From Marinovum sp. (GTDB lineage Bacteria; Pseudomonadota; Alphaproteobacteria; Rhodobacterales; Rhodobacteraceae), in assembly GCA_022447495.1 (NCBI GenBank), contig JAKVBH010000015.1, positions 57,041 to 121,040 of the forward strand: a stretch of DNA of 64,000 nt, written 5' to 3'. Made by a program: the position numbers and the translations under genes. The notes beneath the pieces are model-generated. The model was not told the DNA's origin. It was given only the letters and a program-made list of their open reading frames with translations, and made no database searches. Shown here piece by piece: positions 8,894-18,400 of the stretch (positions within the stretch are counted from its first letter, which is position 1; each line of letters begins with the position of its first letter).

Positions 8894-10285
8894 ATGTCGC
8901 AAGCCTATGATGTTATTGTCGTCGGAGCAGGGCCAGGGGGATATGTGGCTGCTATTAGGGCCAGCCAACTTGGTCTCAAAACGGCCGTTGTCGAACGCGA
9001 CCATCTGGGCGGGATTTGCTTGAACTGGGGCTGTATTCCAACCAAGGCAATGTTGCGCTCGTCAGAGGTCTTTCACATCATGCATCGCGCCAAAGAGTTT
9101 GGTCTGAAGGCTTCTGGCATCGACTATGACCTGGATGCTGTTGTGAAGCGGTCTCGTAAGATCGCAGGCCAACTGAGCTCCGGCGTGTCACACCTTTTGA
9201 AGAAGAATAAAGTCGCGGTTTACATGGGAGAGGCGAGTTTGCCCGCCCAAGGCCAAGTTGCCGTCAAAACGGACAAAGGCATCGAGGCGCTCACCGCCAA
9301 GAACATCATCCTCGCCACAGGCGCACGCGCACGAGAACTGCCGGGCCTTGAGGCGGATGGCGATCTTGTGTGGACATACAAACATGCGCTCACACCATCG
9401 CGTATGCCCAAAAAGCTTCTTGTGATCGGCTCGGGCGCAATCGGCATCGAATTTGCAAGCTTCTACAACACACTTGGATGTGACACGACCGTTGTCGAGG
9501 TTATGGACCGCATTCTCCCCGTGGAAGATGCCGAGATCAGCGCCTTCGCCAAAAAGGCCTTCGAAAAGCAAGGGATGAAATTCCGCGAGAAGGCGATGGT
9601 CAAATCGCTCGACCGTGGCAAGGGCAAGGTCACTGCGCATATTGAGCAGGCTCAAAAGACCACGCGCGAGGAGTTTGACGCCGTCATTTCCGCTGTTGGC
9701 ATCGTAGGCAACGTTGAGGGCCTCGGGCTTGAGGCGCTTGGCGTGCAAATCGATCGCAGCCACGTGGTGACCGACGCGTACTGCCGGACCGGTATTCCCG
9801 GTCTCTACGCGATTGGTGATATCGCCGGAGCGCCTTGGCTGGCGCACAAGGCCAGCCACGAAGGTGTTATGGTTGCCGAGCTTATCGCCGGCGGTCACCC
9901 GCCTGCAGTGGACCCTCAGGCCATTGCAGGCTGCACTTATTGCCACCCCCAAGTAGCCAGCGTCGGCATGACTGAGGCCAAAGCCAAAGAGGCTGGCCAC
10001 GATATCCGCGTGGGTCGCTTCCCGTTCATTGGCAACGGCAAAGCCATCGCATTGGGAGAGCCTGAGGGAATGATCAAAACGATCTTTGATGCTAAAACTG
10101 GTGCGCTCCTTGGTGCGCATATGGTCGGCGCCGAAGTGACGGAATTGATCCAAGGCTACGTTGTCGCGCGGGGTCTTGAAACCACCGAAGAAGATCTCAT
10201 GAACACGGTCTTCCCGCATCCGACGCTGAGCGAGATGATGCACGAGAGCGTGTTGGACGCCTTTGATCGCGCCATCCATTTCTAG
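8894..10285 (+). CDS. lpdA: Dihydrolipoyl dehydrogenase (E3)
   Basis: This 463-residue flavoprotein reoxidises dihydrolipoamide of 2-oxo acid dehydrogenase or glycine cleavage complexes, passing electrons to NAD. Visible features are the FAD-binding GAGPGGYVAAIRA, the redox-active pair in GGICLNWGCIPTK, the NAD-binding GSGAIGIEFASFY, FAD contact YAIGDIAGAPWLAHKA, and the active-site His-Glu in HPTLSEMMHES. The ATG at 8894 has GGGGAGG upstream; the frame extends to 8831 without such a site. No E1 or E2 genes are adjacent, so which complex it serves is not shown. Confidence 0.95.
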   Translation: MSQAYDVIVVGAGPGGYVAAIRASQLGLKTAVVERDHLGGICLNWGCIPTKAMLRSSEVFHIMHRAKEFGLKASGIDYDLDAVVKRSRKIAGQLSSGVSHLLKKNKVAVYMGEASLPAQGQVAVKTDKGIEALTAKNIILATGARARELPGLEADGDLVWTYKHALTPSRMPKKLLVIGSGAIGIEFASFYNTLGCDTTVVEVMDRILPVEDAEISAFAKKAFEKQGMKFREKAMVKSLDRGKGKVTAHIEQAQKTTREEFDAVISAVGIVGNVEGLGLEALGVQIDRSHVVTDAYCRTGIPGLYAIGDIAGAPWLAHKASHEGVMVAELIAGGHPPAVDPQAIAGCTYCHPQVASVGMTEAKAKEAGHDIRVGRFPFIGNGKAIALGEPEGMIKTIFDAKTGALLGAHMVGAEVTELIQGYVVARGLETTEEDLMNTVFPHPTLSEMMHESVLDAFDRAIHF

Positions 10286-10657
10286 AATAGCAAAAGAGCG
10301 TTGACCTTCTTGCGCAGCGCGCCTTCTCCTAACGGGCTGTCATCGCAGATTTCTTTTAGTGTAGACTCTCACGCGCCTCAGTTTCGTCCCAGGTACGCCC
10401 CTATTTCTCATGGGCATGGATCTATTCCATCTTTGTCCAGCACAGCTACAGTGCCAGCGTGGAGGTCGAGGTGGTGTTGGCCGGATGTCTCCGTCAACGT
10501 CTTTAGAGCTTGTGCGATCATCTTTAAGGTTTTGTTTTTATCGGCGCACGCTGTCTCTGCCATGCTGTCTATGCCATACGCAGCCTGCATGTTTGGGTTC
10601 CGCGATAACTCCAATTGGACGTTCAGATGGCGTCGCAGATAAAAGGGCCCAACGGCG
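10286..10657 (+). other. Intergenic stretch with no convincing gene
   Basis: This 372-nt gap separates the convergent lpdA and RidA genes. Open frames exist on both strands. One minus-strand frame (10408 to about 10590) would encode roughly 60 residues with a helical middle (KTLKMIAQALKTLTETSG), but it has no good ribosome-binding site. I see no clear terminator. I treat it as non-coding or as a decayed gene. Confidence 0.4.
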
Positions 10658-11059
10658 TTACTTCGGCGCGATATAGGCTGTTGCTTCGATCTCGAGCAGG
10701 GCTTCATCTTCGACCAAATCGTTGATTATGATCAACGACATCGCCGGGAAGTGCTTTCCGAAGATCCGCTGGTAGGCTTTGCCGATCTCGCGCTGATTGG
10801 CGCGGTATTCAGCCTTATCCTTTACAAACCATGTGAGCCGACCAATGTCTGTGACGTCGCCGCCTGCTGCACGGACAATCGCGGCGATGTTTTTCAGGAC
10901 TTGCTCCATCTGTTCGATAAAACCGCCATCTACGAACACCTTGTTCTCGTCCCAACCGATTTGCCCGCCGATATGTAGGGTTCCGTCAGGCATCAACATG
11001 CCGTTGGCATAGCCGAGGGCAGGTGCCCAGCCATCAGGATGGATGGTTTGAGGTTTCAT
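10658..11059 (-). CDS. RidA family (YjgF/YER057c) protein
   Basis: This 133-residue protein has the RidA fold pattern: GMLMPDGTLHIGGQIGWD, then FIEQMEQVLKNIAAIVRAAGG and the C-terminal LLEIEATAYIAPK. RidA proteins are cytosolic trimers that hydrolyse reactive enamines and imines, releasing ammonia. The C-terminal block has EIEATAYI, where enamine-active RidA members carry an Arg before the final E, so it may act on another substrate or bind rather than catalyse. Its ATG at 11059 overlaps the thioesterase stop (ATGA), making it the last gene of the tryptophan/anthranilate operon. I infer a role on the enamine product of the 2-aminobenzoyl-CoA reductase. Confidence 0.88.
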   Translation of the reverse strand: MKPQTIHPDGWAPALGYANGMLMPDGTLHIGGQIGWDENKVFVDGGFIEQMEQVLKNIAAIVRAAGGDVTDIGRLTWFVKDKAEYRANQREIGKAYQRIFGKHFPAMSLIIINDLVEDEALLEIEATAYIAPK

Positions 11060-11463
11060 AGGGTCGTCTCCAATAGTGTTTGGATCTTGCTGCGAACGGG
11101 ACTTGGCCATGAGATCGGCTTACCCAGTGTGCTGGTGCAAACAAGTACCTGATCCGCTTCGAAGATCAGCCGATTACCATTCAGGGCGCGCGTGGTCAGG
11201 CCAAGGCTAGAACGGCCCAGCTGTGTGATCGTGAGGTTGAGGATCAGATTGTCACCATGTCGTGCGGGCGCCTTAAAGCGGATGTCGAATTTAGCCGTGG
11301 GCACGGCATTGCCGTTGTGTATATCTTCAAAGGGCCAATCCAACGCGCCGGCAAAGAACGCCTCGACCGCATCGTTGATCATCTCAAAGTAGCGCGGATA
11401 GAACACGATGCCCGCAGGGTCGCAATGCCTGAACAATACGCTTTGGGGATACGAAAAATGCAT
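11056..11463 (-). CDS. Acyl-CoA thioesterase, 4-hydroxybenzoyl-CoA (hotdog) type
   Basis: This 135-residue protein begins FSYPQSVLFRHCDPAGIVFY, the 4HBT hotdog-fold signature in which the Asp of CDPAG is the catalytic position. Such enzymes hydrolyse acyl- or aroyl-CoA thioesters. In this operon it may release trapped anthraniloyl-CoA or a ring-cleavage CoA ester, preventing CoA depletion; that is inference. The ATG at 11463 lies 2 nt after the stop of the 50-residue gene upstream, and its stop overlaps the RidA start. Confidence 0.88.
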   Translation of the reverse strand: MHFSYPQSVLFRHCDPAGIVFYPRYFEMINDAVEAFFAGALDWPFEDIHNGNAVPTAKFDIRFKAPARHGDNLILNLTITQLGRSSLGLTTRALNGNRLIFEADQVLVCTSTLGKPISWPSPVRSKIQTLLETTL

Positions 11464-11465
11464 GT

Positions 11466-11618
11466 CTAACGGGAGAAGACCTTATCGGTCGAAATGGTGT
11501 GCGTCCGTCCAATTCCATCGATGTTGGGCAAGTTCTCGATGATGCGACGGCCGATGTCATCGACAACTTCATAGGTTGGACCACGGCGATAGCGGATCTG
11601 TGCAAAAGGCATCGTCAT
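11466..11618 (-). CDS. Small operon protein, 50 aa, unknown function
   Basis: A short frame fits exactly between kynU and the thioesterase gene. ATG at 11618 is preceded by GGAG with 8 nt spacing, and its TAG ends 2 nt before the thioesterase ATG. The product begins MTMPFAQIRYRRGPTYEVVD and ends HTISTDKVFSR. It is basic, soluble and has no membrane segment. From the second Met it would begin M-P-F-A-Q-I, which recalls tautomerases that use an N-terminal proline, but the rest does not match that family and the upstream Met has the better ribosome-binding site. Position and spacing make translation likely; function is unknown. Confidence 0.7.
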   Translation of the reverse strand: MTMPFAQIRYRRGPTYEVVDDIGRRIIENLPNIDGIGRTHTISTDKVFSR

Positions 11619-11634
11619 TTCGGTGTCTCCTGCT

Positions 11635-12822
11635 TCACGTTACTTGCGACTTGATCGAGTATTTCGGATCGCGCCAGAGTTCGTTTTTCATGACCTGTTC
11701 CATGATCTCGGCCGCTGTAATGACGTCCGCTTGATCAAGGTAAAGCGGTGTAAACCCGAAGCGCATGATGTTGGGTGCGCGGAAGTCTCCGATGACGCCG
11801 CGTTCAATAAGGGCTTGCATCGCGGCATAACCATGTTCGAACCCGAATGAGACTTGGCTGCCGCGTTGATGCGGATCACGCGGCGAGGCGAGCGTCAGAT
11901 CCGGGCAGCGCGAAGCGACCTCGGCGATGAATGTTTCGGACAGCTGAATTGAGGCCGCGCGGAGGTCGTGCATATCTACACCGTTCCACGCATCAAGCGC
12001 AGCATCAAGGATCGACAGCTGCACAATGGACGGCGTGCCAACGCGCAACCGTTCGGTGGACATCGCGGGGCGATAGCTCTGCTCCATCGCAAATGGTGCG
12101 TCATGGCCTAGCCACCCGGCAAGCGCCGGGTTGATGCCCGTTACGATGTCTGGGCGGGCATAGATGAACGCAGGAGCGCCGGGGCCGCCGTTGAGGTATT
12201 TGTAGGTGCAACCAACGGCGAACTCCGCGTTCGTCGCGGTCATATCCACCGGTACCGCACCCGCGCTATGGGCCAGATCCCAGATCATCACCGCGCCCGC
12301 GGCATGGGCTTTTTCGGTGATCGCCTTCATGTCGTGCATCCGCCCTGTGCGGTAGTCGACTTGCGTTAGCATCACGACAGAAATGTCGTCGGTGATCGCA
12401 TCCATCACGTCTTCGGGGGCAGGGGTCTTCAGCGAATAGCCTTTGTCGAGGGTCTCAATCAGCCCCTGCGCCATGTAGAGATCAGACGGAAAGTTGCCGT
12501 TGTCTGATAGGATCACACGGCGCTTTGGGCGCATTTTCAATGCTGCGTCCAAAGCCTGATATACCTTGATCGACAATGTATCGCCTGTGGCAATAGAACC
12601 GACGGGCGCGCCTATGAGACCAGCGATACGATTGCCCACCTTGCGCGGAAGGTCCATCCATCCGGCGGTGTTCCAGGCCTTGATCAAGTGATCGCCCCAG
12701 TCCTGTTCGATCGTCTTGGCGGCGGTTGCGGCGGCAGCTTTTGGCAGCACACCCAGTGAGTTCCCATCCAAGTAAATCATACCACTTGGGATATGGAACA
12801 TTTCTTTGCGCAGAACGCTCAT
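11635..12822 (-). CDS. kynU: Kynureninase
   Basis: KynU is a PLP enzyme that splits L-kynurenine into anthranilate and L-alanine. The 395 residues match the family. Features include MIYLDGNSLGVLPKAA at the N-terminus, the substrate region DNGNFPSDLYMAQGL, the PLP-site Asp in MIWDLAHSAGAVPVD, and the Schiff-base lysine in VGCTYKYLNGGPGAPAF. The start ATG at 12822 overlaps the kynA stop by 4 nt, so the two are translationally coupled. Its product feeds the anthranilate-CoA ligase encoded two genes upstream. Confidence 0.96.
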   Translation of the reverse strand: MSVLRKEMFHIPSGMIYLDGNSLGVLPKAAAATAAKTIEQDWGDHLIKAWNTAGWMDLPRKVGNRIAGLIGAPVGSIATGDTLSIKVYQALDAALKMRPKRRVILSDNGNFPSDLYMAQGLIETLDKGYSLKTPAPEDVMDAITDDISVVMLTQVDYRTGRMHDMKAITEKAHAAGAVMIWDLAHSAGAVPVDMTATNAEFAVGCTYKYLNGGPGAPAFIYARPDIVTGINPALAGWLGHDAPFAMEQSYRPAMSTERLRVGTPSIVQLSILDAALDAWNGVDMHDLRAASIQLSETFIAEVASRCPDLTLASPRDPHQRGSQVSFGFEHGYAAMQALIERGVIGDFRAPNIMRFGFTPLYLDQADVITAAEIMEQVMKNELWRDPKYSIKSQVT

Positions 12823-13658
12823 AGTTCACCTCTTAGGCGCCAAAGTTCGGGGAAAAGCTCGATGTCAAGCATCTTGCGAAGATATGAAACGCCAGCTGTA
12901 CCGCCCGTTCCGCGTTTGAAACCGATCACGCGTTCGACAGTGGTGACGTGGTTGAAGCGCCAGCGGCGGAAATAATCCTCGAGGTCCACAAGTTTTTCGG
13001 CCAGCTCGTAGAGGCCCCAATGGGTCTCGATATCTTCGTAGACCACTTTCCAGCGTGCTTGAACATCCGGGTCTGCGGTATGAGGCTTATCAAGCTGTGG
13101 CTCTGGCACATGTTCTCCGTGCCCATCGAGAGTATGAAACAGGTGCCGGATGACTTCGTCGTAAAAACTAGGTCGGGCCAGTTCGCCAGCCAATTGTGCA
13201 TGGGCCTCAGGTACATGGGCATGCGGCTTCATCATATTGGGGTTGCGATTGCCCAAGAAGAACTCGATCAGCCTGTATTGATGCGATTGAAATCCGGAGG
13301 ATGGGCCAAGATCATCGCGAAAACGCGTGTAGTCGGCGGGCGTCATGGTGCGCAGCACATCCCACTGATTATTCATCTGTTCAAAAATTCGGATCACTCG
13401 CGCAAGCATTTTGAACATCATCGCGGTGTCAGCTGACTTAAGCGCTTCGCGCGCCGCACTGAGTTCGTGCAATATCAGTTTCATCCAGAGCTCTGATGTT
13501 TGGTGCTGGATGATGAACAGCATCTCGTCGTGGGCGTCACTCTTGGGGTTCTGTGCGGTCAGGATCGGGTCGAGCGTCAGGTAATCGCCGTAGGACATGG
13601 CGTCCTTGAAATCCATTTTTGCCCCGCCTTTGGCCGGATTATAGGGTTTCCCGTTCAT
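12819..13658 (-). CDS. kynA: Tryptophan 2,3-dioxygenase
   Basis: KynA is a haem dioxygenase that opens the indole ring of L-tryptophan to N-formylkynurenine. The 279 residues carry the distal histidine block LFIIQHQTSELWMKL, SSGFQSHQYRLIEFFLG, and the proximal-histidine region RRWRFNHVTTVERVIGFKRG with GTGGTAGVSYL. The start at 13658 overlaps the ligase stop by one nucleotide (TGATG), and the gene overlaps kynU by 4 nt. It is the first pathway step, encoded in the middle of the operon. Confidence 0.96.
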   Translation of the reverse strand: MNGKPYNPAKGGAKMDFKDAMSYGDYLTLDPILTAQNPKSDAHDEMLFIIQHQTSELWMKLILHELSAAREALKSADTAMMFKMLARVIRIFEQMNNQWDVLRTMTPADYTRFRDDLGPSSGFQSHQYRLIEFFLGNRNPNMMKPHAHVPEAHAQLAGELARPSFYDEVIRHLFHTLDGHGEHVPEPQLDKPHTADPDVQARWKVVYEDIETHWGLYELAEKLVDLEDYFRRWRFNHVTTVERVIGFKRGTGGTAGVSYLRKMLDIELFPELWRLRGEL

Positions 13659-15271
13659 CAGGAACCTCTCAGCCGGAAGCGCTGGATTTTGCCGCTCTCG
13701 GTTTTGGGCAAGGCTGCCGTGAATTTCATCGAACGTGGGTATTTGAACGGCGCGATGGTGGCTTTGACATGGTCTTGCAAGGAATTGACCATCTCAGTTG
13801 ATCCTTCGTGGCCATCCGTAAGGACCACATGCGCCTGAACAATGCTGCCACGTTCTTCGTCTGCGACGCCTATGACCGCGCATTCGGCAACGGCCTCATG
13901 GGACAACAGCGCGGCTTCGACCTCTGGCCCCGCAATGTTGTAGCCGGATGAGACGATCATATCGTCATTGCGCGCGGCAAAATGGAAGTAGCCCTCTTCG
14001 TCTTGTGAAAAGGCGTCACCAGAGATGTTCCAGCCGTCTTGAACGTATTCACTCTGCCGCTCTCCAAACATATAGCGGCAGCCCGTTGGCCCGCGCAGGG
14101 CGAGGCGACCGACCTCACCGCGCGGCAACTCTGCGCCGTCTTCACCGATCACCTTCGCCTCGTAACCAGCAACGGGTTTGCCAGTGCAGGACGGTTTGTG
14201 GTCTTCGAACCGGTTGGAGATGAAGATATGTAGCATCTCTGTCGCTCCGATCCCATCAAGCATGGGTTTGCCGGTCTTTTCCTGCCATTCGTCATAGACC
14301 GGGCCGGGCAGGGTTTCCCCCGCTGAAACCGCAGCGCGCAGCGAGGACAGATCCGCACCTTCGTCCATGGCCTGTAACATCGCGCGATACGCGGTCGGGG
14401 CGGTAAAGCATACGGTGGCTTTGTAGGTCTCGATAATCTCGATCATGTTTGGGGGCGTCGCAGTTTCCAGCAGGGTCGCCGTTGCACCAAAGCGCAGCGG
14501 GAAAATCGCAAGTCCCCCAAGACCGAAGGTAAAGGCCAGTGGCGGGGAGCCGATAAAGACATCATCGGGCACCACGTTGAGCACTTCACGGGCATAGCCA
14601 TCGGCGATGATCATCAGATCGCGGTGGAAATGCAATGTGGCCTTGGGGTTGCCGGTAGAGCCCGAGGTGAATCCTACCAGCGCGACATCGTCGGCAGCCG
14701 TCTGGACGGCGTTGAATTTGACGGGCTTGGTGAGCGCGAGACGGTCAAGTTCGGCATCATGATTGGCGGTGCCGTCAAAACCCACAACAGTTTGCAGGAC
14801 CGCACTGTCCTTGGCGCAGGCCGTCATCTCAGACATCAGGCGCGTGTCGCAGATAGCGTGAGTGATCTGAGCTTTGTCGACGTATTTCGTCAGCTCTGCC
14901 GCGCGCAACATGGGCATTGTGTTGACCACAACAGCGCCTGCTTTGGTTGCGGCGAGCCAACAGGCGACCATCGCGGGATTGTTTGCAGACCGGATCAAAA
15001 CACGGTTGCCCGGTTTTAAACCCAAGTCGTCTACGAGCGCATGGGCCAGGCGGTTGGTCCAGTCGGTCAATTCCTTATAAGTGCGCGTTCTGCCGTTGCC
15101 GATCAGCGCGGTGTGATCACCAAAGCCCTTTTCAACCATCGCGTCGGTCAACTCGTACGCGGCGTTCAACCGTTCGGGATAGTCAAACCCATCAAGCAGA
15201 ATATCCGGCCACTCACAAACGGGCGGCAAGTTATCGCGCGCGAAGGTATCGGTGTGGGCAGAAGCATGCAT
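13658..15271 (-). CDS. AMP-forming aryl-CoA ligase, probably 2-aminobenzoate-CoA ligase
   Basis: This 537-residue enzyme belongs to the acyl/aryl adenylate-forming family. Motifs are the nucleotide loop VGFTSGSTGNPKATLHF, the adenylate-binding stretch DGIGATEMLHIFISN, the hinge-region Asp in YVQDGWNISGDAFSQDE, and the C-terminal lysine in KTESGKIQRFRL. The overall pattern fits benzoate- and 2-aminobenzoate-CoA ligases. Location between kynA and the beta-oxidation genes, in an operon with a 2-aminobenzoyl-CoA monooxygenase, points to anthranilate as substrate; benzoate or another aryl acid remains possible. AAGGAGG precedes the ATG at 15271; the frame is open to 15292. Confidence 0.9.
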   Translation of the reverse strand: MHASAHTDTFARDNLPPVCEWPDILLDGFDYPERLNAAYELTDAMVEKGFGDHTALIGNGRTRTYKELTDWTNRLAHALVDDLGLKPGNRVLIRSANNPAMVACWLAATKAGAVVVNTMPMLRAAELTKYVDKAQITHAICDTRLMSEMTACAKDSAVLQTVVGFDGTANHDAELDRLALTKPVKFNAVQTAADDVALVGFTSGSTGNPKATLHFHRDLMIIADGYAREVLNVVPDDVFIGSPPLAFTFGLGGLAIFPLRFGATATLLETATPPNMIEIIETYKATVCFTAPTAYRAMLQAMDEGADLSSLRAAVSAGETLPGPVYDEWQEKTGKPMLDGIGATEMLHIFISNRFEDHKPSCTGKPVAGYEAKVIGEDGAELPRGEVGRLALRGPTGCRYMFGERQSEYVQDGWNISGDAFSQDEEGYFHFAARNDDMIVSSGYNIAGPEVEAALLSHEAVAECAVIGVADEERGSIVQAHVVLTDGHEGSTEMVNSLQDHVKATIAPFKYPRSMKFTAALPKTESGKIQRFRLRGS

Positions 15272-15281
15272 TTTGACCTCC

Positions 15282-16427
15282 TTAAAGGGCATTTAGCGCT
15301 TGGCGCGCGATCACAACACGTTGGACGTCTGATGCGCCTTCATAGATGCGCAAAGCGCGGATTTCGCGGTAGAGCTTTTCCACGGTTTCGCCGGATTTCA
15401 CGCCGTCGCCGCCATGCAGTTGGACAGCCTTGTCGATAACGTTTTGGGCGTGATCAGTTGCAAAGAGCTTGGCCATGGCGGCCTCGCGGGTGACACGATG
15501 CGCACCGCAGTCTTTGGCCCAAGCCGCGCGATAAACCAGTAGGGCGCTCGCATCTACATCGAGCGCCATATCAGCAATATGTCCTTGCACCATCTGCAAA
15601 TCGAACAGAGGCGCGCCTTGCACATGGCGCATGCTCACGCGGGCAAGTGCCTCGTCCAAAGCGCGGCGCGCAAAGCCAAGCGCGGCAGCCGCGACAGTCG
15701 AACGGAAGACGTCCAAAACAGACATCGCGATCTTAAAGCCCGAACCCGGGGTGCCGATCATGGCACTCGCTGGGACGCGGGCATCCTGAAAAGCAAGTGT
15801 TGCAAGGGGATGGGGCGCAATGGTGTCCAACCGCTCAGCTATGGCGAGGCCGGGAGTGTCGGCGGGCACAATAAAGGCTGACATGCCTTTGGCTCCCGGC
15901 GCCTCGCCCGTACGCGCAAAGAGCGTGTAGACGTCCGCGATGCCACCGTTTGAAATCCAGGTTTTCCGACCGTTTAGCACATAATGCTCCCCGTCGTGGG
16001 TGGCCGTCATGGTGTTGTTCGCCACGTCAGAGCCTGATCCCGGTTCGGTCAAGGCAAAGGCGGAAATCACGGCGCCGCTGCGGGTCTGTGGCAGCCATTC
16101 CTGTTTCTGTTCCGGCGTGCCAAATAGGGAAATCGCGCCCGTTCCAAGCCCCTGCATTGCAAAGGCAAAATCTGCCAGACCATCGTGTCGGGCGAGTGTT
16201 TCGCGGATCAGACACAACGTGCGCACGTCCAATGCACCCTCAAGTGCTCCGGTATGTGCGGCAAAGCCCGCTTCGCCCAGCATTGTAACCAGCTGGCGGC
16301 AGGCCGCGTCGGTGTCCGAATGATCGACGTCGCCTAGGTTGGCAGCAGACCAAGCCTCAAGTTCAGCGGCGAGGTTGCGGTGGCGGTCCTCGAAAAAAGG
16401 CCAGGTCAGAAAGCTCTGGTCTGCCAT
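15282..16427 (-). CDS. Acyl-CoA dehydrogenase
   Basis: This 381-residue FAD enzyme has the family blocks [40 protein letters not shown], and the C-terminal [33 protein letters not shown] split around the catalytic Glu in YEGAS. It would introduce a double bond into a CoA ester formed during breakdown of the reduced anthraniloyl-CoA ring. The ATG at 16427 overlaps the preceding gene's stop (TGATG). The N-terminal domain is short and divergent, so the substrate is probably not an ordinary fatty acyl-CoA. Confidence 0.9.
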   Translation of the reverse strand: MADQSFLTWPFFEDRHRNLAAELEAWSAANLGDVDHSDTDAACRQLVTMLGEAGFAAHTGALEGALDVRTLCLIRETLARHDGLADFAFAMQGLGTGAISLFGTPEQKQEWLPQTRSGAVISAFALTEPGSGSDVANNTMTATHDGEHYVLNGRKTWISNGGIADVYTLFARTGEAPGAKGMSAFIVPADTPGLAIAERLDTIAPHPLATLAFQDARVPASAMIGTPGSGFKIAMSVLDVFRSTVAAAALGFARRALDEALARVSMRHVQGAPLFDLQMVQGHIADMALDVDASALLVYRAAWAKDCGAHRVTREAAMAKLFATDHAQNVIDKAVQLHGGDGVKSGETVEKLYREIRALRIYEGASDVQRVVIARQALNAL

Positions 16428-17224
16428 CAATCCCCCTCAAACACCGGGCGTTCTTTCGCCACAAAGGCATGATAGGCGCGGTGGAAATCCTGTCCTTGCA
16501 TACAAATGGCTTGGGCTTGGGCTTCAGCTTCGATCGCTTGGTCGAGCGTCATGGACCATTCCTGCGCAAGGGCTGTTTTCGTCATCATATTTGCAAAGGT
16601 CGGGCCATCGGCGATGCGGCGGCCTATGCCTTTGGCTGTGGTGATCAACTCATCGGCAGGAACAACTTGGTTGAAAAACCCCCAGCGCTCGCCTTCCAAA
16701 GAGTTCATTGATCGGCCAAGATAAAGCAGTTCCGCTGCGCGTGTCTGTCCGATGATACGCGGCAGGATCGCGCAAGCCCCCATGTCACAACCCGCAAGGC
16801 CCACGCGGTTGAACAGGAAGGCAGTCTTTGCTTCGGGGGTTGCAATGCGCAGATCAGACGCCATCGAAATAATCGCGCCCGCGCCTGCACACACCCCATC
16901 GACGGCAGAAATGATTGGCTTGCCGCAATGGATCATCGCTTTGACCAGATCACCCGTCATACGGGTAAAGGCCAGCAATTCTTTCATTTTCATCTTTGTC
17001 AGCGGCCCGATGATGTCGTGCACATCGCCACCCGAAGAAAAATTACCGCCATTGGATGTGAAGATGACAACATCCACGTCGTCGCGATAGGGCAGGGCGC
17101 GGAACCAGTCACGCAACTCTGCATAGCTGTCAAAGGTCAGGGGGTTTTTCCGCTCTGGCCGATTAAGCGCGAGAGAGGCGATGCCGTCTTCAATATTGCA
17201 AAGAAAATGTGTGGTTTCAGACAT
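16427..17224 (-). CDS. Enoyl-CoA hydratase/isomerase family protein
   Basis: This 265-residue crotonase-fold protein has the oxyanion-hole blocks [13 protein letters not shown] and [20 protein letters not shown]. The region that normally carries the second catalytic Glu reads [17 protein letters not shown], so it departs from classic hydratases. It may act as a ring hydrolase, as BadI does on 2-ketocyclohexanecarboxyl-CoA, or as a hydratase; the operon favours a step in breaking the former aromatic ring. It overlaps MarR by 8 nt and the acyl-CoA dehydrogenase by one. Confidence 0.88.
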   Translation of the reverse strand: MSETTHFLCNIEDGIASLALNRPERKNPLTFDSYAELRDWFRALPYRDDVDVVIFTSNGGNFSSGGDVHDIIGPLTKMKMKELLAFTRMTGDLVKAMIHCGKPIISAVDGVCAGAGAIISMASDLRIATPEAKTAFLFNRVGLAGCDMGACAILPRIIGQTRAAELLYLGRSMNSLEGERWGFFNQVVPADELITTAKGIGRRIADGPTFANMMTKTALAQEWSMTLDQAIEAEAQAQAICMQGQDFHRAYHAFVAKERPVFEGD

Positions 17225-17684
17225 GGTCTTTTTCTTCCAGCGCTATTGTCAGATGATCCAAGCGTTTGATCATCCCCTCGACATCATCGGCACTTAGTCC
17301 TTCGAGGATGCCGTCGATCCAGTTCTCATGGGCTTTGGCGTGTTCTTTGAAATCGTCCTGCCCGCGCTGCGTCAGCTGCACCAAATGCGCGCGGCGATCA
17401 CCAGGTATTGGCACGCGCTGGGCCAGCCCCTCTTCCGTCAATTTGTCAACAATAGCCGTGATATTGCCTCCCGATACACGCAATAGCTTGGAGATTTCTC
17501 CCATCTTCAATCCGTCAGGTGCGCGGGAGAGGGCGCTCATGACGTCAAAGCGGGGCAGGGTCGAAGCGTATTCCTTGCGCAAGCGGCGGCGCACCTCGTC
17601 TTCAATGGCGCGGCTGGCTTTGAGAAGTTTTAGCCAAAGGCGCAATCGTTCTTTGGAGAGATTGTTGGCATTGTCGAGGCTCAT
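17217..17684 (-). CDS. MarR family transcriptional regulator
   Basis: This 155-residue winged-helix protein has the MarR pattern [20 protein letters not shown], then [16 protein letters not shown] and the wing [14 protein letters not shown]. MarR proteins of aromatic-CoA operons usually repress until an aryl-CoA thioester binds. It is embedded in the operon it probably controls, overlapping SDR by 4 nt. The likely site is the palindromic region at 20753-20779 between the two divergent operons. Ligand and site are inferred. Confidence 0.92.
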   Translation of the reverse strand: MSLDNANNLSKERLRLWLKLLKASRAIEDEVRRRLRKEYASTLPRFDVMSALSRAPDGLKMGEISKLLRVSGGNITAIVDKLTEEGLAQRVPIPGDRRAHLVQLTQRGQDDFKEHAKAHENWIDGILEGLSADDVEGMIKRLDHLTIALEEKDHV

Positions 17685-18400
17685 ATTTCTCCTCCTGAAA
17701 CACTGAGTGCGTGGCCGTTGATCGACCGCGCACCTGCGGAGGCAAGGAACAGCGCTGTGTTCGCCACCTCGGCTGGATCCACAAGTCGCCCTTGGGGGTT
17801 ACCAGAGGTGATCATTTTGACTGCTGCGTTGCGGTCGATTTCAAAGCGAGACATCAGACCCGCAATGGCGGTTTGCGCCATATCCGTATCGGTGAAGCCT
17901 GGGCAAATTGCGTTGCACGTGATGCCACGTGTTGCGACGTCCTGCGCGACGGATCTCACAAGACCAAGGACACCGTGTTTGGCTGCGGTATACGAGGGAA
18001 CAGTTGCATTTCCTTTGAGCGACGCAGTGGAAGCGATGGCAATCAAACGTCCACCTTCCACCATTTGCGTCAGCGCCGCGCGGAAGGTCAGGAACGTGCC
18101 GGTTAGATTGACGTTCAACGTATGGTTCCAATCGTCTAGTGACGTCTTGTTTAATTTCAGAGGCTTGCCGCCACCTGCGTTGGCAACCACGACGTCATAG
18201 GGCTGATCAAATAACGTGGCGACGTGTTCCTCGTCCGTGACGTCGCAGACGCGGCAGCGCATATTCGTTCCGTGCGCCGCATTTTCCAAAACATCCAGAC
18301 GACGCCCCGTAATGGTGACGGCGTCGCCTGCGGCACAGAACGCTTGCGCGATGCTCAAGCCGATGCCGGTGCCACCGCCGGTAATTATTACGTGTCTCAT
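17681..18400 (-). CDS. Short-chain dehydrogenase/reductase
   Basis: This 239-residue Rossmann enzyme shows the cofactor loop [22 protein letters not shown] (the NNAG position), the catalytic Ser in [11 protein letters not shown] and Tyr-Lys in [15 protein letters not shown]. The residues after the second strand (TGRRLDVL) suggest NADP use. In this operon it probably oxidises or reduces a hydroxyl/keto group of an alicyclic CoA intermediate. It overlaps the monooxygenase/reductase and MarR genes by 4 nt each. Confidence 0.9.
   Translation of the reverse strand: MRHVIITGGGTGIGLSIAQAFCAAGDAVTITGRRLDVLENAAHGTNMRCRVCDVTDEEHVATLFDQPYDVVVANAGGGKPLKLNKTSLDDWNHTLNVNLTGTFLTFRAALTQMVEGGRLIAIASTASLKGNATVPSYTAAKHGVLGLVRSVAQDVATRGITCNAICPGFTDTDMAQTAIAGLMSRFEIDRNAAVKMITSGNPQGRLVDPAEVANTALFLASAGARSINGHALSVSGGEI

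Noticed and set aside
9188..10279. Minus-strand open frame of about 363 codons opposite lpdA
   Set aside because: The lpdA motifs are on the plus strand; the opposite frame has no family pattern.
10301..10642. Plus-strand open frame of about 113 codons after lpdA
   Set aside because: It has no ribosome-binding site and a Trp/Arg/Ser-rich composition without any domain pattern.
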